The position numbers and the translations under genes are program-made. Of a DNA stretch of 64,000 nucleotides, positions 7,426 to 17,244 are shown in pieces (within the stretch, counting starts at the first letter, position 1; each line of letters starts with the position of its first letter). Origin of the DNA: a virus; the IMG/VR virus record IMGVR_UViG_3300047564_004641, positions 1-64,000 of that record; one strand, given 5' to 3'. The notes under the pieces were generated by a model, which was not told the origin of the DNA, searched no databases, and saw nothing but the letters and a program-made list of their open reading frames with translations.

Positions 7426-10220
7426 TTTGCGTTTGAGACTGCTGCTAATTGATCTCTTGCTTGAGTAAGTTTTTGTGATGGGACTGATACTGTTTCTGTA
7501 AAGAAATCTAAACGATCGATTGTAGAAACAAGAGTAGGAGTACTACCACCACCAAAATAACCATAAGAACTACTTGATGTTGCTACTAAACTACTTTTTT
7601 CTTGAGATAACTTAGGTGTTGGAGTACTTACGGTTTCTGTAGAGAAATCTAAACGGTCAATAGTGGAAGCATTTATTGTTGCTGGCGCTAGTAGTCCACC
7701 ACCAAAGTAACCATAAGAATTACTTGATGTCCCCGCTAAATTTCTTTTTGCTGCAGATAATGTACTTGATACAGGTGTTACTGTTTCTGTAGAAAAATCT
7801 AAACGGTCTATGGTACAATCAATAATAGGAGTAGCCCCACCAGCAAAGTATCCAAAAGAACTACTTGAAGTTGCTACTAAACCATTTCTTACCTTAGATA
7901 ATTTAGGTGTTGGTACTGACACTGTTTCTGTAATAAAATCTAAACGATCGATTGTAGAAACAAGAGTAGGAGTACTACCACCACCAAAATAACCATAAGA
8001 ACTACTTGATGTTGCTGATATGTTATTTCTTGCTATAGATAATTTAGGTGTTGGTACTGACACTGTTTCTGTAATAAAATCTAAACGATCGATTGTAGAA
8101 ATATTACTTAGAGTAAATCCTCCACCAAAATAACCATAAAGAGTGCTTGAAAATGCTTTAAGACCAGTTCTTGCCTGAGATAACTTAGGTCCTGGTACTG
8201 ATACTGTTTCGGTAGAGAAATCTAAACGGTTTATAGTACAAACATCAGTAGGAGTACCACCACCACCCCAATAACCATAAGTGGCAGAACCAACTCTTTG
8301 AGTCCCTCTTGCTCCTGATACTGCTCCTATTTCAGATCTTGCTTGAGATAATTTAGGTCCTGGTGTTGATACTGTTTCTGTAGAAAAATCTAAACGGTCT
8401 ATGGTGGAGGTGAATCCAGGTGTTCTTCCTCCACCAAAGTAACCATAAGAATTACTTGAAACTGCTCCTTTGGATTTAACTCTTATTGAAGATAACTTAG
8501 TTGATGTTGTAGTTACTGTTTCTGTAGTAAAATCTAAACGGTCTATGGTGGAAACAGGAGTGGGAGTATAACCACCACCAAAATATCCATAAGAACTACT
8601 TGAAACTGCTCCTAAACTATTTTTTACTTGAGATAACCTAGAGGTTAGTGTTGATACTATTTCTGTTGAAAAATCTAAACGGTCGATGGTAGAAAAAAGA
8701 GTAGTGGGGGAAACACCACCACCAAAGTATCCATAAAAAGCATTTGAAGCTGATGCAAACTTATTTTTTGCGGAACTTAAATAAGATGTCGGTGTCGTTA
8801 CGGTTTCTGTAGAGAAATCTAGACGGTTAATATTAGAAAAAGTAGCTCCAGTTTCTGGTCCCCCACCTGCATAATATCCATAAAAATCACTTGAAACTGC
8901 ATTTACAATTGCTGCTTTAGATAACTTAGATGTTGGATATAATATTGTTTCTGATGAAAAATCTAAACGATCTATGGTGCAATAAAAAACACTAGGAGAA
9001 CTAGCACCACCGGCAAAGTATCCATAAGAACTGCTTGATGTTACATCCAAACTATATCTTGCTGGGGATATTTTAGTTTGTGGTGTAGTTATTGTTTCTG
9101 TGGATAAATCTAAACGATCAAATGTAGTAACTGGATTAGGTCCAGCTGGAATATCACCACCACCAAAATAACCAACATTAGCACTCTCAGGCCAGTTAGT
9201 AAACTTAGGAGAACCTCTGAAGATTTGCTGACGATTGACTTGGACTCCTGTTGATTGATCTTTTGCTTGAGACAATTTTGGTGATGGAACTGATACTGTT
9301 TCTGTCGAGAAATCTAAACGATCTATCGTACAGACATAAGTAGGAGCAGTAGTACCACCACCAAAGTAACCATAAGAACTACTTGAGACTGCTGCTAAAC
9401 CAGATCTTGCTTGAGATAACTTAGGTGTTGGTGTTGTGACGGTTTCTGTGGAAAAATCTAGACGATCAATGGTGCAAACTCTAATAGTACCATCAAAACC
9501 ACCACCAAAGTAACCATAAGAATTACTTGATGTTGCTTCTAAAGTACCTCTTGCTTGAGATAATTTTGGGGTTGGTACTGATACTGTTTCTGTAGAGAAA
9601 TCTAAACGATCTATAGTACAAACACGAATACCAGGAGAATTAATACCACCACCAAAGTAACCATAAGAACTACTTGAGACTGCCCCTAAACTAAATCTTG
9701 CCTGAGATAACTGATAGGATCCAGGCGTTGATACGGTTTCTGCGGAAAAATCTAAACGATCTATAGTACAAACCAATGATGTGGTTGGAGTAACACTAAT
9801 ATCACCACCACCAAAATAACCATAAGAACTACTTGAGACTGCTGCCAAACCAGGTTTTGATTGAGATAACTTAGATGTTGGTACTGATACTGTTTCTGTA
9901 GAAAAATCTAGGCGATCTATAGTTGAGTAAGATACCGTAGGGGGAGTTCCAACTTGACGTTCTCCTCCACAAAAATAACCATAAGAACTATTTGATACTG
10001 CTGCTAAACCAAATCTTCCTTGAGATAACTTAGGGGTTGGAGTACTTACGGTTTCTGTAGAGAAGTCTAAACGATCAATAGTAGAAATAAAATCACTAGT
10101 AGCAATATCACCCCCACCAAAATAACCATAAAGAAGACCAGGAATATCTAGTGTTAGTCCTTCATTAACATTTGTTAGTTGTTCTGTTCTAACTTCTCTA
10201 AGTGAAAATATCCCAGCCAT
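7422..10220 (-). CDS. Kelch-type repeat fibre protein, 18 repeats (paralogue 1)
   Basis: 932 residues. After a ~30-residue head (MAGIFSLREVRTEQ) come 18 repeats of ~46-52 residues, each with YGYFGGG, then TIDRLDFSTETV, then PTPKLSQAR and a Ser-rich end. Diglycine, a central RLDF strand and the KLSxAR end match kelch beta-propeller blades. A linker ending NWPESAN follows repeat 6 and a linker GTQRVGSAT follows repeat 12, splitting the protein into three sets of six, i.e. probably three six-bladed propellers in a row. No enzyme residues seen. Likely a distal fibre or receptor/glycan-binding adhesin. ATG overlaps the stop of the sulfotransferase gene by one base. Confidence 0.75.
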   Translation of the reverse strand: MAGIFSLREVRTEQLTNVNEGLTLDIPGLLYGYFGGGDIATSDFISTIDRLDFSTETVSTPTPKLSQGRFGLAAVSNSSYGYFCGGERQVGTPPTVSYSTIDRLDFSTETVSVPTSKLSQSKPGLAAVSSSSYGYFGGGDISVTPTTSLVCTIDRLDFSAETVSTPGSYQLSQARFSLGAVSSSSYGYFGGGINSPGIRVCTIDRLDFSTETVSVPTPKLSQARGTLEATSSNSYGYFGGGFDGTIRVCTIDRLDFSTETVTTPTPKLSQARSGLAAVSSSSYGYFGGGTTAPTYVCTIDRLDFSTETVSVPSPKLSQAKDQSTGVQVNRQQIFRGSPKFTNWPESANVGYFGGGDIPAGPNPVTTFDRLDLSTETITTPQTKISPARYSLDVTSSSSYGYFAGGASSPSVFYCTIDRLDFSSETILYPTSKLSKAAIVNAVSSDFYGYYAGGGPETGATFSNINRLDFSTETVTTPTSYLSSAKNKFASASNAFYGYFGGGVSPTTLFSTIDRLDFSTEIVSTLTSRLSQVKNSLGAVSSSSYGYFGGGYTPTPVSTIDRLDFTTETVTTTSTKLSSIRVKSKGAVSSNSYGYFGGGRTPGFTSTIDRLDFSTETVSTPGPKLSQARSEIGAVSGARGTQRVGSATYGYWGGGGTPTDVCTINRLDFSTETVSVPGPKLSQARTGLKAFSSTLYGYFGGGFTLSNISTIDRLDFITETVSVPTPKLSIARNNISATSSSSYGYFGGGSTPTLVSTIDRLDFITETVSVPTPKLSKVRNGLVATSSSSFGYFAGGATPIIDCTIDRLDFSTETVTPVSSTLSAAKRNLAGTSSNSYGYFGGGLLAPATINASTIDRLDFSTETVSTPTPKLSQEKSSLVATSSSSYGYFGGGSTPTLVSTIDRLDFFTETVSVPSQKLTQARDQLAAVSNAN

Positions 10221-11047
10221 TAGATTCCAAATATAGAATACTTCGGAGTTGTTTTATGCCAGAACTCCATTTCTTTATATTTATCTGTTATATACTTACT
10301 AAGATACTTTGAGTTATCACGATGTATCTTTTGTACCTTATTTCTCACAGTATGCATATTCTCAAGACCATAAACGACATCATTTTCGTCAAACTTTGGT
10401 CGAACATTTGAGAAATCATAAGAATACTCAGGTATTCCCAGAAACGAATGAATACGATTGAGTTCTTTTTGTGGATTACTGACTAAGTTTTCATACTCAA
10501 CAAACAACAAATATTTCTGATGACCTTTACGAAATGCTTCTGAAAGTGCGTGATAAGATTGACCGATAATACCTTGAGGAGACATTAGAAAATCACATCG
10601 ATTATCATTCGTGAGTTCTAAGTTTCTTTCTATCAGTGCGTTATCAATAAAAGATAAAGTCTTACTGCGTTCGATCAGTGCAAGAAAAGAACTCATAATG
10701 TCCCGAATGTTTCTTACAGGGCAGATGATCTTTGGTTCTGGAGTAATATAATCTTGAATGTGTTGAATCTGATTCACCCAACCTCTTGATTTATCAATAA
10801 TAATCGGTTCTGGTGTATCAAAGTAATAGTTATGAGGTATTGATGATAAAACCTTATGTGCTGCTTCTGGTTTTGGGTGTGCCTTATATTGCTCTGAGTT
10901 ATATAACAAATACTCCTCAGTATAATGTATCGTATCTAAAAGAGGAGAGTTTGTAGATGCGTGGATCTGTGGATTTTGATTCAGAAGTGCAGTCAGAAGT
11001 GTCGAACCAGATCTTGGAAGACCTGACATAAAGTGAAAGGTTTTCAT
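10220..11047 (-). CDS. Sulfotransferase-family protein
   Basis: 275 residues. The N-terminus FMSGLPRSGSTLL (residues 6-18) is the PAPS 5'-phosphosulfate loop of sulfotransferases. Later IICPVRNIRDIMSSF is the 3'-phosphate binding motif with Arg and Ser, and a C-terminal fold including FLGIPEYSYDF follows. The enzyme would move sulfate from PAPS to a hydroxyl on a sugar, protein or lipid. It lies between two kelch-repeat genes, with a 1-base overlap to the next, so a role in modifying the fibre or a surface glycan is likely but not shown. Confidence 0.8.
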   Translation of the reverse strand: MKTFHFMSGLPRSGSTLLTALLNQNPQIHASTNSPLLDTIHYTEEYLLYNSEQYKAHPKPEAAHKVLSSIPHNYYFDTPEPIIIDKSRGWVNQIQHIQDYITPEPKIICPVRNIRDIMSSFLALIERSKTLSFIDNALIERNLELTNDNRCDFLMSPQGIIGQSYHALSEAFRKGHQKYLLFVEYENLVSNPQKELNRIHSFLGIPEYSYDFSNVRPKFDENDVVYGLENMHTVRNKVQKIHRDNSKYLSKYITDKYKEMEFWHKTTPKYSIFGI

Positions 11048-11067
11048 AATATAGAGTTTTGATGTAT

Positions 11068-13875
11068 TTAGTTTGCGTTTGAGACTGCTGCTAAAGATTG
11101 TTTTTCTTGTGTGAGTTTTTGTAATGGTACTGATACTGTTTCTGTAGAGAAATCTAAACGATCTATGGTGGAATAACGAGTAGCAGGAGGAGTAAGACCA
11201 CCACCAAAGTAACCATAAGAACTACTTGATGTTGCTGTTAGTCTCTCCTTTGCTAGAGATAACTTAGGTGTTGGTGTTGATACTGTTTCTGTAGAGAAAT
11301 CTAAACGATCTATGGTGGAAACGACAGTAGGATTAGGAATAGTACTACCACCACCAAAGTATCCATAAGAACTACTTGAGGTTGCTGTTAACCCTCTTCT
11401 TACTGAAGATAACTTAGATGTTGGAACTGTTATGGTTTCTGTAGTGAAATCTAACCGGTCTATAGTGGAATAACGAGTAGAGGGAGTAGGAATGTAACCA
11501 CCACCAAAATAACCATAAGAATTACTTGAGACTGCTTCTAATTGATTTTTTGCTGTCGATAACTGATAGATTCCTGGTGCTGAAACCGTTTCTGTAGAAA
11601 AATCTAAACGATCTATAGTACAAACACTAATAGTAGTAAACCCACCACCAAAATATCCATAAGAACTACTTGAGGTTGCTGTTAAACTAGTTCTTGCTTG
11701 AGATAATTTAGGTGTTGGTGTTGTTACTGTTTCTGTAGAGAAATCTAAACGATCTATGGCACATAAATTAACAGAAGCAGAAGTACCACCACCAAAGTAA
11801 CCATAAGAACTGCTTGAGGTTGCTGCTAAACCATCTCTTGCTTGAGATAACTTAGGTGTTGGTACTGATACGGTTTCTGTGGAGAAATCTAAACGATCTA
11901 TTGTGGATACTGTTGTGGGACCTCCTCCACCCCAATAACCATAAGTCGCAGTACCAACTCTTTGAGTTCCGGTTCCTCCGGATACTGCTGCTAAACCTTG
12001 ATTTGCTTGAGATAATTGAGGTGTTGGTGTTGATACGGTTTCTGTAGAGAAATCTAGACGGTCTATGGTAGAAAGAATACTAGGACCAGTAATAGCACCA
12101 CCACCAAAGTAACCATAAGAACTACTTGAGACTGCTGCTAAATTAGTTTTTGCTTGAGATAACTTAGGTGTTGGTACTGATACTGTTTCTGTAGAGAAAT
12201 CTAAACGATCTATGATAGATGTAGTATTGGGATTATTTCCACTAGCAAAATAACCATAAGAACTATTAGAAATTGCACCAATATATCTTCTTGCTTGAGA
12301 TAAATTAGGTGTTGGTACTGATACTGTTTCTGTGGAGAAATCTAGACGATCTATAGTACAAACCAAAGTAGCAGGAGGTAAATATCCACCACCAAAGTAA
12401 CCATAAGAACTGCTTGATACTGCTGCTAAACCAAATCTTGCTTGAGATAACTTAGGTGTTGGTGTTGATACTGTTTCTGTAGAGAAATCTAAACGGTTTA
12501 TGGTAGAAATAGTAGACGGAGTTCCACCAGCAAAGTAACCATAAGAACTGCTTGATGCTGCTGCTAAGAAATATCTTGCTGAAGATAACTTTGGTGTTGG
12601 TACTGATACGGTTTCTGTGGAGAAATCTAAACGATCAATAGTTGTAACTTGAGTTGGAGCTGAAATATAACCACCACCAAAATAACCATAAGAACTGCTA
12701 GAAGTTGCAGATAAAGTTGTTTTTGCTTGAGATAACTTAGGTGTTGGTGTTGATACTGTTTCTGTGGAGAAATCTAAACGATTAAAAGTAGAAATAACAG
12801 AGGGAGCAGAACCACCACCAAAGTAACCAGTATTAGCACTTTCAGGCCAGTTGGTGTATATTGGAGAATTTTTTATTTTTCTTTGTCGGTTGATTTGAAC
12901 TGCTGATGAAGCAGTTCTTACCGTAGATAACTTAGGTGTTGGAGTTGTTACTGTTTCTGTATAAAAATCCAAACGATCAATGGTTGAAATAAAAGTAGTA
13001 GGGGAAGTAAGACCACCACCAAAGTAACCATAAGAACTACTTGAGGTTGCTGCTAAGGCATTTCTTGCTCCAGATAACTTAGGTGTTGGTACTGATATTG
13101 TTTCTGTAGAGAACTCTAAACGATCAATGGTAGAAACACGAGTAGTGGGGGCAGTAAGACCTCCTGCAATATAACCATAAGACCTACTTGAAGTTCCATC
13201 TATACTATTTCTTCCTGTAGATAATTTAGATGATGGTACTGATCTTGTTTCCGTGTAAAAATCCAAACGATCTATAGTAGAAAAATTATTAGTTCCATCC
13301 CAACCACCAATAAAGTATGAATAAGAATTATCTGAAACTGATGCTAAACGACTTCTTGCTTGAGATAACTTAGGTGTTGGTGTTGTTACTGTTTCCGTAG
13401 AGAAATCTAAACGGTCTATAGTGGAAAGATAAGTGCTATTAAAACCACCACCAAAGTAACCATAAGAACTATTCGAAGATGCTATCAAAGCAATTTTTTC
13501 TGCAGATAATTTGGCAGATATAACTGGTATTTGTACGGTCTCTGTAGAGAAATCTAAACGATCAATAGTAGAAAATAAAGTTAATGGAGGAACATCATCA
13601 AGTCCACCACCCCCAAAATAACCATAAGAACTATTTGAAACTGTTCCAAAACTATTTCTTGCCCGGGATAACTTAGGTGTTGGGGTTGTTACGGTTTCTG
13701 TAGAGAAATCTAAACGATCTATGGTACATACATTAATATTCGGAGTACCAGGAATAGCACCCCCACCAAAGTAACCATAAAGAGAAGCATAAACAGAAGT
13801 AACTTCTATTCCTGATGCTATGTTTTCAACTTGTTTGTCGTAAACACGATCTAGACCGAATATGTCTCCAGGCAT
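11068..13875 (-). CDS. Kelch-type repeat fibre protein, 18 repeats (paralogue 2)
   Basis: 935 residues with the same plan as 7422-10220: head MPGDIFGLDRVYDKQ, six repeats, a linker with YTNWPESAN, six repeats, the GTQRVGTAT linker with YGYWGGGG, six repeats, and the common tail AAVSNAN. Repeats are near-identical within and between the three paralogues at DNA level, favouring recombination among them. Repeats 4, 5 and 11 are the most divergent (YSYFIGG, YGYIAGG, YGYFASG). The shared head probably docks the fibre. Predicted virion adhesin. Confidence 0.75.
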   Translation of the reverse strand: MPGDIFGLDRVYDKQVENIASGIEVTSVYASLYGYFGGGAIPGTPNINVCTIDRLDFSTETVTTPTPKLSRARNSFGTVSNSSYGYFGGGGLDDVPPLTLFSTIDRLDFSTETVQIPVISAKLSAEKIALIASSNSSYGYFGGGFNSTYLSTIDRLDFSTETVTTPTPKLSQARSRLASVSDNSYSYFIGGWDGTNNFSTIDRLDFYTETRSVPSSKLSTGRNSIDGTSSRSYGYIAGGLTAPTTRVSTIDRLEFSTETISVPTPKLSGARNALAATSSSSYGYFGGGLTSPTTFISTIDRLDFYTETVTTPTPKLSTVRTASSAVQINRQRKIKNSPIYTNWPESANTGYFGGGSAPSVISTFNRLDFSTETVSTPTPKLSQAKTTLSATSSSSYGYFGGGYISAPTQVTTIDRLDFSTETVSVPTPKLSSARYFLAAASSSSYGYFAGGTPSTISTINRLDFSTETVSTPTPKLSQARFGLAAVSSSSYGYFGGGYLPPATLVCTIDRLDFSTETVSVPTPNLSQARRYIGAISNSSYGYFASGNNPNTTSIIDRLDFSTETVSVPTPKLSQAKTNLAAVSSSSYGYFGGGAITGPSILSTIDRLDFSTETVSTPTPQLSQANQGLAAVSGGTGTQRVGTATYGYWGGGGPTTVSTIDRLDFSTETVSVPTPKLSQARDGLAATSSSSYGYFGGGTSASVNLCAIDRLDFSTETVTTPTPKLSQARTSLTATSSSSYGYFGGGFTTISVCTIDRLDFSTETVSAPGIYQLSTAKNQLEAVSSNSYGYFGGGYIPTPSTRYSTIDRLDFTTETITVPTSKLSSVRRGLTATSSSSYGYFGGGSTIPNPTVVSTIDRLDFSTETVSTPTPKLSLAKERLTATSSSSYGYFGGGLTPPATRYSTIDRLDFSTETVSVPLQKLTQEKQSLAAVSNAN

Positions 13876-13881
13876 TTGTTT

Positions 13882-14742
13882 TTATGCTTCCTGTTTGAGT
13901 TGTTCGTTGAATAATGAAACTCCCTCAGTTCCTGTTGCTGGATCTAAAATCTTCTGTTCTTCTTGCTGTTTTCCTTCAAGAACATTATACATTCCACTAA
14001 TTTCTTCAATACCTTTTGCAACATGATCTTGAAGTGCATTCAGGAATGACATAGGATTCGTAGGATCCCCAAATGTTCCCTTCGTTCTATTGACATCATC
14101 AGGAAGAACGGTAGGAGCACTTGCTCTTCTCATAGAACGAATATTACCAGCATTTACACCAGTCTTTGCAGCAAGTAAATCATCCAGAGACTGATTCGCA
14201 AGTCTTCTTTCCCAATAGTTTGGTTGATCTTCATCATATTGTTCTTTACTTACTAGTTTTCCACCATTTAATTCAATTAGTCTTGAAATCAACTTATCAA
14301 AGAACTCAAGTTCATCAACTGCTGCTTGGAAACCTTGATTAAGTCCGTGAATGAGACGATGGAAATTGAACTCATCAATATCATACCAACAAAGGTCTTC
14401 TCCACCTCTACCATTCTTCCACCAAATTGGTTGAGATTTATCTTTTCCATCCCACTTAAAATGAAATTCTCTAGCAATTCTTTTTGCTTCTTGAATGCCT
14501 TGAAGAAGTCCTTCTGCAACACTCTTACGGTTGATAATTGCTGCTTTAAATGCCGAAGGAAGAGTAAAGTTGTCGTGAATAATGAATTTTTCAATCTGAA
14601 AATTGGAACGACTACCAGCAAGTTCTTTCTCACTCTCCTCCCACTTCATGCATTCATTATAAACCTTAAACATAAATTCATTGCTATCATCTAAAACATC
14701 ATCTGCTTTAGCAAGTGCAATATCCTTATAAGCTTCAGACAT
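13882..14742 (-). CDS. Cyanophage protein of unknown function, 286 aa
   Basis: Mostly helical, acidic, with conserved-looking aromatic motifs (REFHFKWDGKDKSQP, WWKNGRGGEDLCWYDIDEFNFHRL). The start is set at the ATG at 14742 because GAGGA lies just upstream; an in-frame TTG at 14760 is less likely. It lies between the kelch gene 11068-13875 and the three-domain glycosyltransferase gene. I recognise no domain. Position suggests a fibre chaperone or virion component, but this is only context. Confidence 0.6.
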   Translation of the reverse strand: MSEAYKDIALAKADDVLDDSNEFMFKVYNECMKWEESEKELAGSRSNFQIEKFIIHDNFTLPSAFKAAIINRKSVAEGLLQGIQEAKRIAREFHFKWDGKDKSQPIWWKNGRGGEDLCWYDIDEFNFHRLIHGLNQGFQAAVDELEFFDKLISRLIELNGGKLVSKEQYDEDQPNYWERRLANQSLDDLLAAKTGVNAGNIRSMRRASAPTVLPDDVNRTKGTFGDPTNPMSFLNALQDHVAKGIEEISGMYNVLEGKQQEEQKILDPATGTEGVSLFNEQLKQEA

Positions 14743-14776
14743 AGAATCCTCTTTAAACAATTCAGTTCATTTCTTT

Positions 14777-17239
14777 TTATTTAGGTAATATATTTTGACG
14801 AACGAAGTGATAATCACCATCACAGTTGTGTCCGCCATTATATCCAATATGATGGAAGAGTGCAAATCCAATTGAATTCATAAATTGTTTTACATCTTCC
14901 AACATTGGTGCTCCAGTGCTAAACTCTTTATTTTGAACCTCAAGAATCAAGTGATTACAATTCTCAAGAACTGAAGAAGAACCTTTGAGAATATTCACTT
15001 CTGCACCTTGAACGTCAATCTTAATCAGATCTGGTTTCATCCATCCTTTCTCATTTACAAGTTCATCAAGAGTTTTTGTTTGACGAATTGTTTTTCTTAG
15101 ATGTTCGTTATGAAAAACTCTTGCATCATCATAATTTTCATTCACAGGATACATCGTACAAAGTCCAGGGCACATTGGATTTTCCCAAAATTCAATCTGT
15201 TCTTTTCTATCACTTAGAAGTTCAATCGCATAGTCAACATTATATCTTGGATAAGTATTTGCAAACTCAGAGCAAGCATCGACACAATAAATCTTTGCAT
15301 CTCTCCAAACATTTGATGCTAACTTATACCAAGAAAGATAGTTGGAACCAATATCATAAATGACCTTTGGATGAAAGTTATTCCAATACTTCAATCTAAA
15401 AAGATAATCAACATGATCATCATACATCTTATCATATTTAATTTGCCAGTCATAAAACTCTTGCAAGTCACTGGTCTTCTTATCTAATAGAGTATTCATA
15501 GGTTTCTTTGAATTAATTTCAATTGCAATCTTAAAAGGTCCATATTGCTTATTAATATCTATAATGCGACTGTGATAGTCATTTACATCCAACTCCCCCT
15601 TTACCAAATATTCTCCGATCTTTTCTCCATTTACTTTAGTAAAAATGCATTGAATAATTGGATATGAGTTTTCATAGTTATGATAAATTTTTTGAATGAG
15701 TTGAATTTCATCAGAGTGACATTTAATAGATTCGTGGATTTGATTCTCTCCTCCTATTCCATCATAAACAGGATCTCTCAAGTAGAAAAACTTGACGGGA
15801 ACTTGAAGTTCATAAAGTAGAATAGAAATAAAATAATCATCATGTAAGAATACATCATCTAAAGATTTAATATTAGTATTCTTAGAAAGAAAGTTAATAT
15901 AATGTTCTTCAAAATTAGATGAATTTAATTTTTCTAATATCTTACGATTAAAGAAGAAAGAACCAACACCTTGAAGTTTGGGAACAGAATTACTCAGAAA
16001 GTGAAGATAATTTCCTTTTAAAGTTTCAGTTCCAGTAGACCATGCACACTCACCATCAACTTCAAAAGATTTCAGATAACATTCGATTAATCTTTCATCA
16101 TAGACAACATCATCATCACATACAATCACATTTGAGTTTGGATACATCTCTAGTGATTTCAATGCTCCATAAATTTTAGTTGCTGGCCCATAATCCATAT
16201 CAACATAAAGTAAATCAACTAGTCCTGAATATTTTTTGCAGATATTTTCTATCTCTTCTGGTTGATATGAAAACTTATGATATTGCTTTGGGATAGTAAC
16301 AATAATTTTATTTGGTCTTAGTGTTTGAGATAAGAATGATCGGATAATCATTTCAAGATTATTAAACCTTGAGGGAATGATTGAAAATGAAACATTGATA
16401 GGATGGTCGGTATAAGTTTCTTGAGGAAAAATGTTGATAATTAATTTACGAAGATCTTCTGGATACTTAGTAAATGAATAATCAATAAAGTCATCACCAA
16501 ACTCTTCACCTCTTCTTAAAAAATGTTTCTTACTTTTGATAAGATCTTCGATATTCTGTTCGTTCTTATATTCATCGCGGTTGTATTCCTGATGTGCGTA
16601 ACACTCTAACTTATGTTTAATTCTTTCAACTCCACCAAAGTATGTAAAATGCCATCCTGCATTTGGAATAGGAGTTAGTGAGAACCGATTGCTTCTAAAA
16701 TAATCACAACCTTTTTTGATTGCATTTGAAACGGTAGAAAATACTGTACCAGGCCAGTAATTCGGACAATAAGACTTAAAGTTATAGTAGAACATCTCAC
16801 AAGATGCTACATTTTCAACAAAGTTATTATTAAGTAATGATGTAATGATTTCCTTTCTTGGAATTTCATCAACATCACTCACCATAAAAAAGTCATCTAA
16901 AGAAAAATGAGAAAGATGTTGAGTAATCAAATCTCTTTGTTCTCTTTCTAACTTCCAATAGTCATTATCATAGTTCTTAACCTCTCCTTCAATCACAACT
17001 TCAGGAAGTTTAAATTTTGAGATATCAGGTTCATACTTTAATCTAATGATTTTCCTTTGAATTTCTTTCGGAATTTCATTCCAAATTTCATCTAGGTAAT
17101 AAGGTTTTGGTTTTCCCGAATGTGTGTAATTACTTTCTACAATGATAAAGTGATCTACAATATCATTCAAATAAGACAAACGAAGTTTGAGAACATCAAA
17201 CTCGTTGAAGAACATAAAACTATCAATGACTTTTTTCAT
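14777..17239 (-). CDS. Three-domain glycosyltransferase (GT17 + GT2-like) - FkbM methyltransferase fusion
   Basis: 820 residues. Residues 1-265 match the GT17 family (FMFFNEFDVLKLRLSYLND, then IVESNYTHSGKPKPYY and MVSDVDEIPRK, with a DVD metal motif). About 270-480 is a GT-A/GT2-like domain (FSIIPSRFNNLEMIIRSFLSQ, VIVCDDDVVYDERL). About 590-815 is an FkbM-type SAM methyltransferase (VIYDIGS, LIKIDVQGAEVNILKG, LILEVQNKEF). One polypeptide could therefore extend a glycan and O-methylate it. The methyltransferase part is a clear paralogue of that in the next gene. Substrate may be fibre glycan or host lipopolysaccharide. Confidence 0.75.
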   Translation of the reverse strand: MKKVIDSFMFFNEFDVLKLRLSYLNDIVDHFIIVESNYTHSGKPKPYYLDEIWNEIPKEIQRKIIRLKYEPDISKFKLPEVVIEGEVKNYDNDYWKLEREQRDLITQHLSHFSLDDFFMVSDVDEIPRKEIITSLLNNNFVENVASCEMFYYNFKSYCPNYWPGTVFSTVSNAIKKGCDYFRSNRFSLTPIPNAGWHFTYFGGVERIKHKLECYAHQEYNRDEYKNEQNIEDLIKSKKHFLRRGEEFGDDFIDYSFTKYPEDLRKLIINIFPQETYTDHPINVSFSIIPSRFNNLEMIIRSFLSQTLRPNKIIVTIPKQYHKFSYQPEEIENICKKYSGLVDLLYVDMDYGPATKIYGALKSLEMYPNSNVIVCDDDVVYDERLIECYLKSFEVDGECAWSTGTETLKGNYLHFLSNSVPKLQGVGSFFFNRKILEKLNSSNFEEHYINFLSKNTNIKSLDDVFLHDDYFISILLYELQVPVKFFYLRDPVYDGIGGENQIHESIKCHSDEIQLIQKIYHNYENSYPIIQCIFTKVNGEKIGEYLVKGELDVNDYHSRIIDINKQYGPFKIAIEINSKKPMNTLLDKKTSDLQEFYDWQIKYDKMYDDHVDYLFRLKYWNNFHPKVIYDIGSNYLSWYKLASNVWRDAKIYCVDACSEFANTYPRYNVDYAIELLSDRKEQIEFWENPMCPGLCTMYPVNENYDDARVFHNEHLRKTIRQTKTLDELVNEKGWMKPDLIKIDVQGAEVNILKGSSSVLENCNHLILEVQNKEFSTGAPMLEDVKQFMNSIGFALFHHIGYNGGHNCDGDYHFVRQNILPK

Positions 17240-17244
17240 AAAAA

